A stretch of DNA of 21,424 nucleotides, from the NCBI GenBank assembly GCA_002291945.1, contig DBAZ01000049.1:1-21424 (forward strand), written 5' to 3'. This document shows positions 1 to 7,159 of the stretch, piece by piece. The stretch comes from Tepidimonas sp. UBA997. Lineage in GTDB: Bacteria; Pseudomonadota; Gammaproteobacteria; Burkholderiales; Burkholderiaceae_C. Numbering within the stretch: the stretch's first letter is position 1; each line of letters opens with the position of its first letter. Below the pieces are notes generated by a model. It was not told the DNA's origin and searched no databases. It saw only the letters and a program-made list of their open reading frames with translations. A program made the translations under genes and the position numbers.

Positions 1-94
1 AACGCTGTTTGGCTCACTGAAACGTGAAACGGCTGCATGGAATGCGTTTCGAGACCCGTCGCAAGGCCAAGGACGAGGTTATCGACTGGCTTCT
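1..94 (+). pseudogene. IS3-family orfB fragment A, frameshifted
   Basis: Reading from base 2 gives a FGSLKRE stretch. The reading then continues one frame over as RLHGMRFETRRKAKDEVID, followed by WLL. This is a C-terminal orfB motif of one IS3 subgroup. The switch fits one extra A in the GAAACGG run at 26-32, so the fragment is frameshifted as well as truncated. After WLL the usual continuation (tyrosine-asparagine, then an LHS-type motif) is absent, and the sequence passes into a different orfB at about 91-100. It is a non-functional relic. Confidence 0.6.
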
Positions 95-493
95 GAAGCG
101 GTGGCCATCGTGGCCGAGCGAGCGATGGGAGGCCACCAGTTGACGCGCATCCTGGATCAGCTCGCCACCACGAGAGGACTTCCCAAGGCAATCCGGACAG
201 ATAACGGGAAAGAGTTCTGCGGTCGTGCCATGCTGAACTGGGCCCACGCCAGAGGGGTTCAGCTGTTCCTCATTGAGCCGGGCAAGCCCAACCAGAACGC
301 CTACATCGAATCGTTCAATGGCCGCTTCAGGGAGGAATGCTTGAACGAACACTGGTTCACCAGCCTGGCCCACGCCCGCGTGATCGTCGAGGCCTGGCGG
401 CGGGAGTACAACGAGGAGCGACCCAAGAAGTCCCTCGGCGGACTGACCCCGGCGGCCCATGCTCAAAGGCTGATGCAAAACCCGTTAAATTAA
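95..493 (+). pseudogene. IS3-family transposase orfB, C-terminal part of the integrase core
   Basis: The frame encodes about 130 residues ending at TAA 491-493. It carries the second half of an rve/DDE integrase core: RTDNGKEFCG contains the second catalytic Asp, and NQNAYIESFNGRFREECLN contains the catalytic Glu. The tail YNEERPKKSLGGLTPAAHA is typical of IS3-family OrfB. The first catalytic Asp and the whole N-terminal half are missing, and there is no proper start codon or ribosome-binding site near 101. It is therefore a truncated gene and not an active transposase. Its 5' boundary is the join with fragment A. Confidence 0.8.
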
Positions 494-516
494 CCCCCGG
501 ACTCCAAAGCTCAGTG

Positions 517-539
517 CTACTAAAAACGGGGGGACGTCG
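517..539 (+). repeat. Putative right terminal inverted repeat of the IS3-family element
   Basis: Twenty-four bases past the orfB stop lies a stretch running from CTACTAAAAA into a G-run and ending GGACGTCG. Its position and its A-run/G-run layout resemble the right ends of IS3-family elements. The left repeat is outside the window, so the match cannot be confirmed, and the expected terminal CA dinucleotide is not present. Confidence 0.4.
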
Positions 540-671
540 CGGCTCTACCGAAAACAGCAAACATGTGACTCAGCTATGGGATTCACATTTCGAGGGCAAG
601 GTCACTACTTCACATCACTTTGAATCGCACCCATCGCTCCCTCTAACGCTGAAGCGGTGTTACCATGACCC
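540..671. other. Intergenic region between the IS end and folE
   Basis: This stretch must hold the promoter of the folE-BLUF pair unless transcription enters from the IS. A weak sigma-70-like pair is visible: TTGAAT at 620-625 and TAACGC at 644-649 with an 18-base spacer. No convincing operator palindrome, terminator or RNA gene was seen. The IS end lies about 130 bases upstream of folE, so the insertion may have changed the upstream control region. Confidence 0.3.
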
Positions 672-1397
672 ATGCTGATGAAGACCGACCACACCATGAC
701 CAACGCCACCCAGGACGAGGGCACGCCTGTGTCCGTCAAGATCCGTGAGCGCATCCAGGCGGCGCGCAAGCGTTTTCACTCCAACGACAACATTGCCGAC
801 TACATCCGCCCCGGTGAACTCGATGCGCTGCTCGATGAAGTCTCGCACAAGATGCAGGCCGTGCTCGACAGCATGGTGATCGACACCGCCAACGACCACA
901 ACACCGAAGACACGGCCCGCCGGGTGGCCAAGATGTACTTGCAAGAGGTGTTCGCTGGGCGCTATGTGCAGGCACCCAAGATCACCGAATTTCCCAACGC
1001 CGAGCACCTCAACGAGCTGATGATCGTCGGGCCGATCACGGTGCGCAGTGCCTGCAGCCACCATTTCTGTCCGGTGATCGGCCGCATCTGGATCGGCGTG
1101 CTGCCCAACGAACACACCAGCGTGATCGGCCTGAGCAAGTACGCACGGCTGGCCGAATGGGTCATGGGCCGCCCGCAGATTCAGGAGGAGGCGGTGGTGC
1201 AACTGGCCGATCTGATCCAGGAAAGGACGCAACCCGATGGCCTGGCCATCGTGATGGAAGCCAGCCACTACTGCATGGCCTGGCGCGGCGTCAAGGACAT
1301 GGACAGCAAGATGATCAACTCGGTCATGCGTGGCGTGTTCCTCAAGGACAGCAACCTGCGCCGCGAGTTTCTGTCGCTCATTCCCCGGGGGAAATGA
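672..1397 (+). CDS. folE: GTP cyclohydrolase I (FolE)
   Basis: FolE converts GTP to 7,8-dihydroneopterin triphosphate, the first step of tetrahydrofolate/pterin synthesis, in the cytosol as a zinc-dependent decamer. The 241-residue product shows the zinc-site motif CSHHFCPVIG (Cys128, His131) and the third ligand in SHYCMAWRG (Cys201). The spacing is close to that of the E. coli enzyme, and the ending LRREFLSLI is typical of the family. The start at 672 is the longest sensible choice; ATGs at 678 and 696 are alternatives, because the N-terminus is variable and no strong Shine-Dalgarno decides. The gene stops one base before the start of a BLUF photosensor gene. Light-induced folE copies are known in LitR/CarH-type regulons, so this may be a light-responsive paralogue; that is inference. 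Confidence 0.93.
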   Translation: MLMKTDHTMTNATQDEGTPVSVKIRERIQAARKRFHSNDNIADYIRPGELDALLDEVSHKMQAVLDSMVIDTANDHNTEDTARRVAKMYLQEVFAGRYVQAPKITEFPNAEHLNELMIVGPITVRSACSHHFCPVIGRIWIGVLPNEHTSVIGLSKYARLAEWVMGRPQIQEEAVVQLADLIQERTQPDGLAIVMEASHYCMAWRGVKDMDSKMINSVMRGVFLKDSNLRREFLSLIPRGK

Positions 1398-1398
1398 C

Positions 1399-1824
1399 AT
1401 GCTGGTCAGGCTTTTGTACGTCAGTCGGGCAGTGGACACAGACCGCAGCGAAGCGATCGAGTCGATTCTGGCCGCCGCACGCCACCACAACCTGCAACAC
1501 GGCATCACCGGCATACTGTGCTACGGTGGGGGTATTTTTGTGCAAGCCATCGAAGGTGGGCGCCGGGCCGTTAACGAGTTGTACAACCACATCATCCAAG
1601 ACCCGCGCCACCAGAACGTGGAACTGCTGCATTACGAGGAAATCACCGAACGCCGCTTCGGCGGCTGGACCATGGGGCAGGTGAATCTGAGCAAACTCAA
1701 CGCCTCCATCGTGCTCAAGTATTCCGAAAAACCGGAGTTTGATCCGTACAGCGTCTCGGGCAAGGTGTCGCTGGCGCTGCTCGAAGAACTGATGGCCACG
1801 GCCAGCATCATCGGTCGCGCCTGA
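1399..1824 (+). CDS. BLUF-domain blue-light sensor protein
   Basis: This is a 141-residue stand-alone BLUF protein, a flavin-binding blue-light sensor that signals through a hydrogen-bond switch around FAD. All key positions are visible: the flavin-contacting Tyr7 in LLYVSR, Asn31 in HHNLQHGITGILCY, Gln49 in FVQAIEG, and Trp90/Met92 in GGWTMG. About 45 residues follow the core and would form the C-terminal cap helices. There is no output domain (EAL, GGDEF or cyclase), so it must act through a partner. The start ATG at 1399 is preceded by a GGGGGA Shine-Dalgarno inside the end of folE, and the two genes are separated by one base, which indicates co-transcription and probably translational coupling. 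The partner is unknown. Confidence 0.93.
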   Translation: MLVRLLYVSRAVDTDRSEAIESILAAARHHNLQHGITGILCYGGGIFVQAIEGGRRAVNELYNHIIQDPRHQNVELLHYEEITERRFGGWTMGQVNLSKLNASIVLKYSEKPEFDPYSVSGKVSLALLEELMATASIIGRA

Positions 1825-1904
1825 GCCGCACTTAAACTCCGATCACTTTCAGGACAACCACGTTAGGCCCTGGTTGAAAATGGGCTGTGAAGAATGGCGC
1901 GGGT

Positions 1905-1913
1905 TGCTATGAT
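1905..1913 (+). promoter_or_regulatory. Extended -10 promoter element upstream of the methyltransferase
   Basis: TGCTATGAT fits the extended -10 consensus TGnTATAAT, with one mismatch in the hexamer. It lies about 64 bases before the ATG at 1977. No good -35 box sits 17 bases upstream, as is common for extended -10 promoters. It supports starting the gene at the ATG at 1977 and not at the upstream in-frame GTG at 1887. Confidence 0.45.
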
Positions 1914-1976
1914 TCCATCGAGCAGCCACACTTTCCTGAGTGGCAGGTGGCAATTCAAGGTACTGAGGCGCAACAC

Positions 1977-3116
1977 ATGAAGACGTTTTACGAGTTCTTT
2001 GCCGGTGGGGGTATGGCTCGTGCAGGTCTTGGAGCGGATTGGAGTTGCGTGTTTGCCAACGACATATCGGCAAAAAAAGGTCAGGCATACGCCATCAACT
2101 GGGGTGCTGACGATCTTCATGTTGGCGACATCTTCGACATCAGGGTGCCTGACTTGCCGGGCCAAGCCGACCTCGCTTGGGCATCGTTCCCATGCCAAGA
2201 CCTCTCGTTGGCAGGCAATGGTCTTGGGCTAGACGGTGAGCGCAGCGGTGCCTTTTGGGGCTTTTGGAGACTCATCGCAGGTCTGGGCAAGGTCGGGCGC
2301 AAGCCCAAGCTCATTGTTCTGGAAAACGTGTACGGCACCTTGACGTCGCATGACGGCAAGGACTTTGAGCAAATCGCCCAGGCTCTCGCTGGTGAAGGCT
2401 ATACATTCGGTGCCGTCGTCATCGACGCCGTTCACTTTGTGCCTCAATCGAGGCCAAGGCTTTTCATCATTGGCATAGACGATGCGCTGTCGATCCCCGA
2501 CCACTTGCTTGCGCAAACGGCTGCAGCCGCATGGCATCCTGCTGCTGTGATTCGTGCGCACAACAGACTCGCACAAGCAGTACGCAGCAAGTGGCGGTGG
2601 TGGCAGCTACCTATGCCAACGCAACGGGTGCAGACACTCGACGACATCATAGAGCCAGAGCCGCACGGTGTAAGTTGGCACAGCGCCGAAGAGACCGAAA
2701 AAATACTCAACATGATGACCGCCCTGCACCGACGCAAGGCGATCGAAGCCCAACGACACCATACGGTGCAAGTCGGCACGATTTACAAGCGCACGCGGCT
2801 TGGTGTGCAACGTGCAGAGTTGCGCTTTGATGGCGTTGCAGGCTGCTTGCGTACACCAGCGGGTGGGTCAAGCCGTCAAAGCATCATGGTGGTTGACGGG
2901 CCGCAAGTCAGAACGCGGCTGATCTCGCCGCGCGAGATGGCACGACTCATGGGGCTGCCCGAGACCTATCGCTTGCCCGACCGATACAACGATGCATACC
3001 ACCTGATGGGGGACGGCATCGTAGCTCCCGTTGTGGCCCACCTTGGGCAACATGTGCTGTTGCCGATGTTGCGTGCCAACGAAACCTCATCGGGCGCAAG
3101 GTGCCGAGTGGCATGA
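1977..3116 (+). CDS. DNA (cytosine-5-)-methyltransferase
   Basis: This 379-residue product is a C5 DNA methyltransferase, transferring a methyl group from S-adenosylmethionine to cytosine in a specific site. The motifs appear in order: motif I FYEFFAGGGMARAGL near residues 4-18, the catalytic FPCQ (Cys73) of motif IV, ENV (116-118) of motif VI, QSRPRLF (157-163) of motif VIII, a target-recognition region around residues 215-305, and the closing RLISPREMARLMGLPETY and GDGIVAPVV (motif X). It appears complete. The ATG at 1977 has a GAGG Shine-Dalgarno eight bases upstream. Its stop overlaps the start of the next gene (ATGA), and that gene looks like a damaged GIY-YIG nuclease, so this was probably the modification half of a type II restriction-modification system. 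The target sequence cannot be read from the protein. Confidence 0.92.
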   Translation: MKTFYEFFAGGGMARAGLGADWSCVFANDISAKKGQAYAINWGADDLHVGDIFDIRVPDLPGQADLAWASFPCQDLSLAGNGLGLDGERSGAFWGFWRLIAGLGKVGRKPKLIVLENVYGTLTSHDGKDFEQIAQALAGEGYTFGAVVIDAVHFVPQSRPRLFIIGIDDALSIPDHLLAQTAAAAWHPAAVIRAHNRLAQAVRSKWRWWQLPMPTQRVQTLDDIIEPEPHGVSWHSAEETEKILNMMTALHRRKAIEAQRHHTVQVGTIYKRTRLGVQRAELRFDGVAGCLRTPAGGSSRQSIMVVDGPQVRTRLISPREMARLMGLPETYRLPDRYNDAYHLMGDGIVAPVVAHLGQHVLLPMLRANETSSGARCRVA

Positions 3117-3520
3117 GCGAACGGGGCTGCATGATGGCGACCGCCCCGGTTGAAGCGGTTGCGGCTGAGCTGAGCTTGACCACGCTGAGCGCGCAAGAGC
3201 CACCCTTCGAGACAGCACATCTTCGAGCAGAGCTGACAAAGTTCTTGAACCAAAATTACCCGTTGCCTGATGGTTCTGCCATGCGGCTAGGCTCTGTCAA
3301 GTGGGGGGTTTATGCCTTCTACGACTACGACGATGAGCCCCCAGATTTACGTATCGCGAGAAGATCGGCGACTTTGGCAAGGCTTGCCCAAGTCATCAGT
3401 GAACGCAAGGTGCAGCAGGGGCTACGTCGGGCCTTGCTCGTGCAGGCGAGGCGGCTCGAAGCCCTAGCCGGGCAGCGCTACCAACACGCCGCAGATACGG
3501 GTGACGATGAGGACGGATGA
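3113..3520 (+). pseudogene. Internally deleted GIY-YIG restriction nuclease (probable)
   Basis: The gene starts at an ATG overlapping the methyltransferase stop and encodes 135 residues. The N-terminal half ends in VKWGVYAFYDYDDEP (residues 62-76), which reads as the first strand of a GIY-YIG nuclease. In that family a YVG/YIG strand and then the catalytic Arg and Glu should follow. Instead the sequence jumps at residue 77 to PDLRIARRSATLARLAQVI, a helical tail that I recall from the C-terminus of nucleases partnered with this kind of methyltransferase. The frame stays open across the join. The product therefore lacks the catalytic core and should not cut DNA, though it might still bind or dimerise. 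The family match is from memory of the motifs; an unrelated small protein is the alternative. Confidence 0.6.
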
Positions 3521-3545
3521 GTTTTGGACGGGATGTGCCGCCACG

Positions 3546-4340
3546 CTAGGTCTGGCCTGCCCACGCCCCGCTGGCAGGCGCAGTCGAGTCGGCTGCGTGA
3601 GCGCACACCGGGCATGCGCTGTGCCGCCCCAGTTGCACCTCGTGCCAAGCCATGCCCAAGCCGTCGAGCATCAGCAGGCGCCCCACCAGCCGGGAGCCGA
3701 TGCCGCTGAGCAGCTTCAGGGCTTCGGCGGCCTGCACGGTGCCGACGATGCCCACCAACGGCGCAAACACCCCCATCGTCGCGCAACGGGTTTCTTCCAG
3801 GCCCTCGGTGTCGGGGAATACGCAGGCATAGCAGGGTGAGGCTGGCTCGCGCGCGTCATAGACCGACAACTGGCCGTCGAAACGGATCGCCGCGCCCGAC
3901 ACCAGCGGCACCCGATGGCGCACACAGGCCCGGTTGATGGCATGACGGGTGGCGAAATTGTCGGTGCAGTCCAGCACCACCTGCACCGTGGGCAGCAGGG
4001 CATCGAGCAAAGCGGCATCCGCCCGCTGGATTACCGCGTCGATCCGCACATCCGGGTTGATGGCTTGCATCGCTGCCTGCGCAGAGCGGGCTTTGGCTAG
4101 GCCGACCCGGGCCAGGGTGTGGGCAATCTGGCGCTGCAGGTTGGTGGCATCGACCAGGTCATGATCCACTAGGGTGATGCGACCGACCCCGGCGCTGGCC
4201 AGGTACAGCGCGACCGGCGAGCCCAGCCCCCCCGCGCCGACGACCAGCGCATGCGCGGCGAGCAAGCGCTCTTGCCCCTCCACGCCCAGCTCGTTGAGCA
4301 GAATGTGGCGCGAGTAGCGCAGCAGTTGCTCGTCGTTCAT
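3546..4340 (-). CDS. moeB: MoeB/ThiF-family sulfur-carrier adenylyltransferase (HesA/MoeB/ThiF)
   Basis: This 264-residue E1-like enzyme adenylates the C-terminal glycine of a ubiquitin-fold sulfur carrier (MoaD in molybdopterin, ThiS in thiamine synthesis). Visible features are the nucleotide loop GAGGLGSP (35-42), the NLQRQ motif (67-71) with the arginine used in adenylation, DCTDNF (124-129), the catalytic-cysteine region ETRCATMGVFAPLVG (Cys186), and two CxxC zinc knuckles (Cys170/173 and Cys243/246). The start is the ATG at 4340; an in-frame TTG lies two codons upstream. It follows ctpA by 11 bases on the same strand, an arrangement common in Burkholderiales. The sequence alone does not decide whether it serves MoaD, ThiS or both. 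There is no C-terminal rhodanese domain. Confidence 0.88.
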   Translation of the reverse strand: MNDEQLLRYSRHILLNELGVEGQERLLAAHALVVGAGGLGSPVALYLASAGVGRITLVDHDLVDATNLQRQIAHTLARVGLAKARSAQAAMQAINPDVRIDAVIQRADAALLDALLPTVQVVLDCTDNFATRHAINRACVRHRVPLVSGAAIRFDGQLSVYDAREPASPCYACVFPDTEGLEETRCATMGVFAPLVGIVGTVQAAEALKLLSGIGSRLVGRLLMLDGLGMAWHEVQLGRHSACPVCAHAADSTAPASGAWAGQT

Positions 4341-4351
4341 GCGCAACAGCG

Positions 4352-5818
4352 TCAGTTGCCGACTTTGGTTTCGGTGCGCTCGACCGCCGTCTGGCTTGCC
4401 ACCACGGGCTTGCCCTGCAACTGATTCAGGGCCTGCCGGAGCTGGAAGTCGTTGGCAGAGCCGAATTCGGGCAACAGTCGCTGGCCGGGGTTGCGGCGCT
4501 GTTCTTCTTCCAGGCGCTGGCGGGCCTGTTCACGGGCTTGCTCGCGCTGGCGCTCGGCGGCTCGCTCTTCCGGCGTCAGTTCACGGGCACCATTGCCGCC
4601 GAAGCGGTTGTTCAGGTCGGCCTCGCGGGTGCGCAGGGCGGCGAACAGATTGCCTTCGGCGGTTTCGTCGAGCCAGACGTCGGGCACGATGCCGCGCCCC
4701 TGGATGGAGCGGCCACTCGGGGTGTAGTAGCGGGCGGTGGTGAGCTTGAGGCCAGTGTCGGGCCCGAGCGGGCGCACCGTTTGCACCGAGCCTTTGCCAA
4801 AGGTCTGGCTGCCCATGACGATGGCTCGCTGATGATCCTGCAAGGCCCCCGCCACGATCTCGCTGGCCGAGGCCGAACCTTCGTTGACCAGCACCACCAC
4901 CGGAATGCGACGCAGGACGCCGTTGGTGTTCTCGGTCAGTTGGCGTATCGGGTCGGTGCCGGCGCGGCGCATGTAGTAGCGCGGAGCCGCCAAGAAGGTG
5001 GCCCGGCTCTCGGGCAACTGGCCGTTGGTGGTGACCACCACCACGTTGTCGGGCAGGAAAGCGGCCGAGATGGCGACTGCCGCATCCAGCAGGCCGCCCG
5101 GGTCGTTGCGCAGATCGAGCACCAAGCCGCGCAGATTCGGGTCTTCCTGGTAGATCGCCTCGATGCGCCGGGCAAAGTCTTCGACCGTGCGTTCCTGGAA
5201 TTGTGAGATGCGCAGCCAGCCATAGCCCGGCTCGATCAGGCGACCGCGCACGCTCTGGGTGCGGATCTCCTGGCGGGTGATGGTCACCGTGAAGGTGCGG
5301 TTTTCGTCGCGGCGCAGGATGGTCAGGTTGACCTGGGTGTTGGGTTCGCCGCGCATACGGCGCACGGCGTCGCTGATGGTCATGCCGCGCACCGGGGTTT
5401 CGTCGATGGTGGTGATCAGGTCGTTCGATTTCAGCCCGGCGCGAAAAGCGGGCGAGTCTTCGATCGGGGTCACCACCCGCACCAGGCCGTCTTCCATCGT
5501 GATTTCGATACCCACACCGACGAAGCGGCCCGCAGTGCCGTCGCGGAATTCGCGAAAACTCTGGCGGTCGAAAAACTGCGAGTGGGGGTCGAGGGACGTG
5601 ACCATCCCAGAGATGGCGTCGTTGATGAGCTCGCGGTCGTCCACCGGGTCCACGTAGTCCGTCTTGATGATGCCAAACACGGTCGCGAGCTGCTGCAATT
5701 CCTCCAGCGGCAGAGGCGACAGCGAGCCGCGCGCCACGGCCTGCAACTGCACGGTGGTGAGCGCACCCGCCAAGGCACCAATCGCCAGCCAGCCTGCAAT
5801 CTTCAATTTCTGACCCAT
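4352..5818 (-). CDS. ctpA: Carboxy-terminal processing serine protease (S41A, CtpA/Prc type)
   Basis: This is a 488-residue periplasmic protease that trims or degrades exported proteins from the C-terminus. An N-terminal hydrophobic stretch (about residues 8-28) is a signal peptide or anchor. A PDZ domain follows (about 97-185; GVGIEI and SPAFRAGLKSNDLI). The S41 core comes next, with LVLDLRNDPGG (232-242) and the catalytic dyad Ser317 in EGSASASEIV and Lys342 in TFGKGSVQT, with Gln346 at the usual Lys+4 position. The C-terminal 75 residues are charged and glutamine/arginine-rich (EERAAERQREQARE), probably a coiled coil. The ATG at 5818 has a GAGAG-like Shine-Dalgarno directly in front. The gene lies downstream of gpmA and upstream of moeB on the same strand. 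Confidence 0.93.
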   Translation of the reverse strand: MGQKLKIAGWLAIGALAGALTTVQLQAVARGSLSPLPLEELQQLATVFGIIKTDYVDPVDDRELINDAISGMVTSLDPHSQFFDRQSFREFRDGTAGRFVGVGIEITMEDGLVRVVTPIEDSPAFRAGLKSNDLITTIDETPVRGMTISDAVRRMRGEPNTQVNLTILRRDENRTFTVTITRQEIRTQSVRGRLIEPGYGWLRISQFQERTVEDFARRIEAIYQEDPNLRGLVLDLRNDPGGLLDAAVAISAAFLPDNVVVVTTNGQLPESRATFLAAPRYYMRRAGTDPIRQLTENTNGVLRRIPVVVLVNEGSASASEIVAGALQDHQRAIVMGSQTFGKGSVQTVRPLGPDTGLKLTTARYYTPSGRSIQGRGIVPDVWLDETAEGNLFAALRTREADLNNRFGGNGARELTPEERAAERQREQAREQARQRLEEEQRRNPGQRLLPEFGSANDFQLRQALNQLQGKPVVASQTAVERTETKVGN

Positions 5819-5919
5819 CTCTCTGACCCTTCAGTCGGCAACCCCGAACAATGGCATGCACTATACGCCCGTTGGAGGGACGTGGTGGCCCACGGTTCCC
5901 TTCTGGCCCCAAGGCAGGC

Positions 5920-6663
5920 TCAAGCTTTGCCCTGTTGGGCCACTGCTGCAGCGGCGGCTTCGGCGGCTGCGGCGTCACCCAGGTAGTAGCGGCGCAACGG
6001 TTGCATGGCGGCATCAAACTCGTACACCAGCGGAATCCCGTTCGGGATGTTCAGGTGCACGATGTCGGCTTCGGATATGCCGTCGAGGTGCTTGATGAGT
6101 GCGCGTATCGAGTTGCCGTGCGCCGCAATCAGGACGCGCTGGCCGGATTGAATGGCGGGCGCCAGCGTCTGGTTCCAGTACGGCAGCACCCGGGCGACCG
6201 TGTCTTTCAGGCATTCGGTCAAGGGGATCTGGTCTGCGCTCAGGTGGCTGTAGCGCCGGTCGGCACGCTGGCCGCGCGGGTCTTGCGGTTCCAGCGCGGG
6301 CGGCGCGGTGTCGTAGCTGCGGCGCCAGATCAGCACCTGTTCGTCGCCGTATTGCTTGGCCATGTCGGCCTTGTTGAGGCCTTGCAGCGCACCGTAGTGG
6401 CGCTCGTTGAGGCGGTAGTCTTTGATCACGGGCAGCCAGGTGCGGTCCATTTCGTCGAGCGCCAGCCACAGGGTGCGGATGGCGCGTTTGAGCACGCTGG
6501 TGTAGCAGACGTCGAAGTCCCAGCCTTCGGCTTTGAGCAGGCGGCCAGCGGCGCTGGCCTGGGCGATGCCGGTCGGGGTCAGGTCCACGTCGGTCCAGCC
6601 GGTGAAGCGGTTTTCTAGGTTCCAGGTGGATTCGCCGTGGCGAATGAGGACGAGTTTGTGCAT
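5920..6663 (-). CDS. gpmA: 2,3-bisphosphoglycerate-dependent phosphoglycerate mutase
   Basis: This 247-residue cytosolic enzyme interconverts 3-phosphoglycerate and 2-phosphoglycerate in glycolysis and gluconeogenesis. The phosphohistidine motif LIRHGESTWN (His9) opens the protein, followed by NRFTGWTDVDLT. Glu87 in NERHYGALQGLNK and the second histidine in AAHGNSIRALIKHL (His182) complete the active site. Length and motifs match the dPGM family and not the cobalamin-type phosphatases. The C-terminus carries an alanine-rich tail (EAAAAAVAQ) that may act like the flexible tail of this family. It is the first gene of the gpmA-ctpA-moeB minus-strand run, with 101 bases to ctpA, and is divergent from the rhodanese gene. 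Confidence 0.95.
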   Translation of the reverse strand: MHKLVLIRHGESTWNLENRFTGWTDVDLTPTGIAQASAAGRLLKAEGWDFDVCYTSVLKRAIRTLWLALDEMDRTWLPVIKDYRLNERHYGALQGLNKADMAKQYGDEQVLIWRRSYDTAPPALEPQDPRGQRADRRYSHLSADQIPLTECLKDTVARVLPYWNQTLAPAIQSGQRVLIAAHGNSIRALIKHLDGISEADIVHLNIPNGIPLVYEFDAAMQPLRRYYLGDAAAAEAAAAAVAQQGKA

Positions 6664-6674
6664 GAGTGCGGCGG

Positions 6675-6730
6675 TTGGGTGACAGAGCGAAAACTTAGAT
6701 TCTAGAATAGCGGGTTGTTCAACAAGGGGT
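6675..6730. promoter_or_regulatory. Divergent promoter region with a palindromic -10 element
   Basis: The 71 bases between gpmA and the rhodanese gene contain the perfect 10-base palindrome ATTCTAGAAT at 6699-6708. It supplies the -10 hexamer TAGAAT on both strands (plus 6703-6708, minus 6704-6699). On the plus strand GTGACA (6679-6684) gives a good -35 at an 18-base spacing. On the minus strand only weak -35 candidates exist: TTGTTG (6725-6720) at 15 bases, or CTTGTT at 16. One symmetric element could therefore start transcription in both directions. Confidence 0.5.
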
Positions 6731-6734
6731 TGCT

Positions 6735-7145
6735 GTGGATTTCATTGTTCAAAACTGGGTGCTGATCTCGATTGCCGTGGCTTCGGCGGCCATGTTGATG
6801 TGGCCCGCTTTGACGCGGGGCGGCGGTGCCAACAGCCTGACGCCGATGCAGGCGGTGCAACTCATCAACCGCGAAAAAGCGCTGGTGATCGACGTCTGTG
6901 CGCCGGAAGAATTTGCCGCAGGCCACGTCAGCAACGCCAAAAACGTGCCGGTGGCCGAACTCGAAACCCGGCTCACACAGGTGGTCAAAAACAAGACCGT
7001 GCCGGTGCTGATGGTGTGCGCCTCGGGCATACGCTCCAAGCGGGCCGTGGCCACGGCACGCAAGCTGGGTTATGAAAAAGCCTATTCCTTGGCCGGTGGC
7101 ATGGGCGCCTGGCGGGCGGCCAACCTGCCGGTCAGCAAGGGCTAG
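6735..7145 (+). CDS. Membrane-anchored single-domain rhodanese (YibN-like)
   Basis: The 136-residue product has one N-terminal membrane segment (about residues 8-25) followed by one rhodanese domain. The active-site loop is CASGIR (Cys95 to Arg100), as in sulfurtransferases that carry a persulfide, and GGMGAWRAANLPV is the usual domain end. In the N-terminal DVRxPxEF motif the arginine is replaced by cysteine (VIDVCAPEEF, Cys56). The start is GTG at 6735 with an AAGGGG Shine-Dalgarno at 6724-6729. The following genes are grxC, secB and gpsA, the same order as yibN-grxC-secB-gpsA in E. coli, so this is the YibN counterpart. Its physiological acceptor is unknown. Confidence 0.88.
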   Translation: MDFIVQNWVLISIAVASAAMLMWPALTRGGGANSLTPMQAVQLINREKALVIDVCAPEEFAAGHVSNAKNVPVAELETRLTQVVKNKTVPVLMVCASGIRSKRAVATARKLGYEKAYSLAGGMGAWRAANLPVSKG

Positions 7146-7159
7146 ACCGGAGCGGTGCA

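Larger units (their letters stand above)
1..539 (+). mobile_element. Remnant of IS3-family insertion sequences (composite)
   Basis: The window begins inside IS3-family DNA. Two different orfB-type transposase fragments are joined near position 95, and a putative right terminal inverted repeat follows. No left end, orfA or complete DDE catalytic triad is present in the window, so this copy looks defective, although the part to the left of the window is unseen. The family is assigned from the protein motifs; the outer boundary at 539 is inferred from the putative terminal repeat. Confidence 0.7.

Noticed and set aside
1887..1976. GTG start for the methyltransferase at 1887
   Set aside because: It precedes the extended -10 element and has no ribosome-binding site; motif I begins only a few residues after the ATG at 1977, which has GAGG at good spacing.
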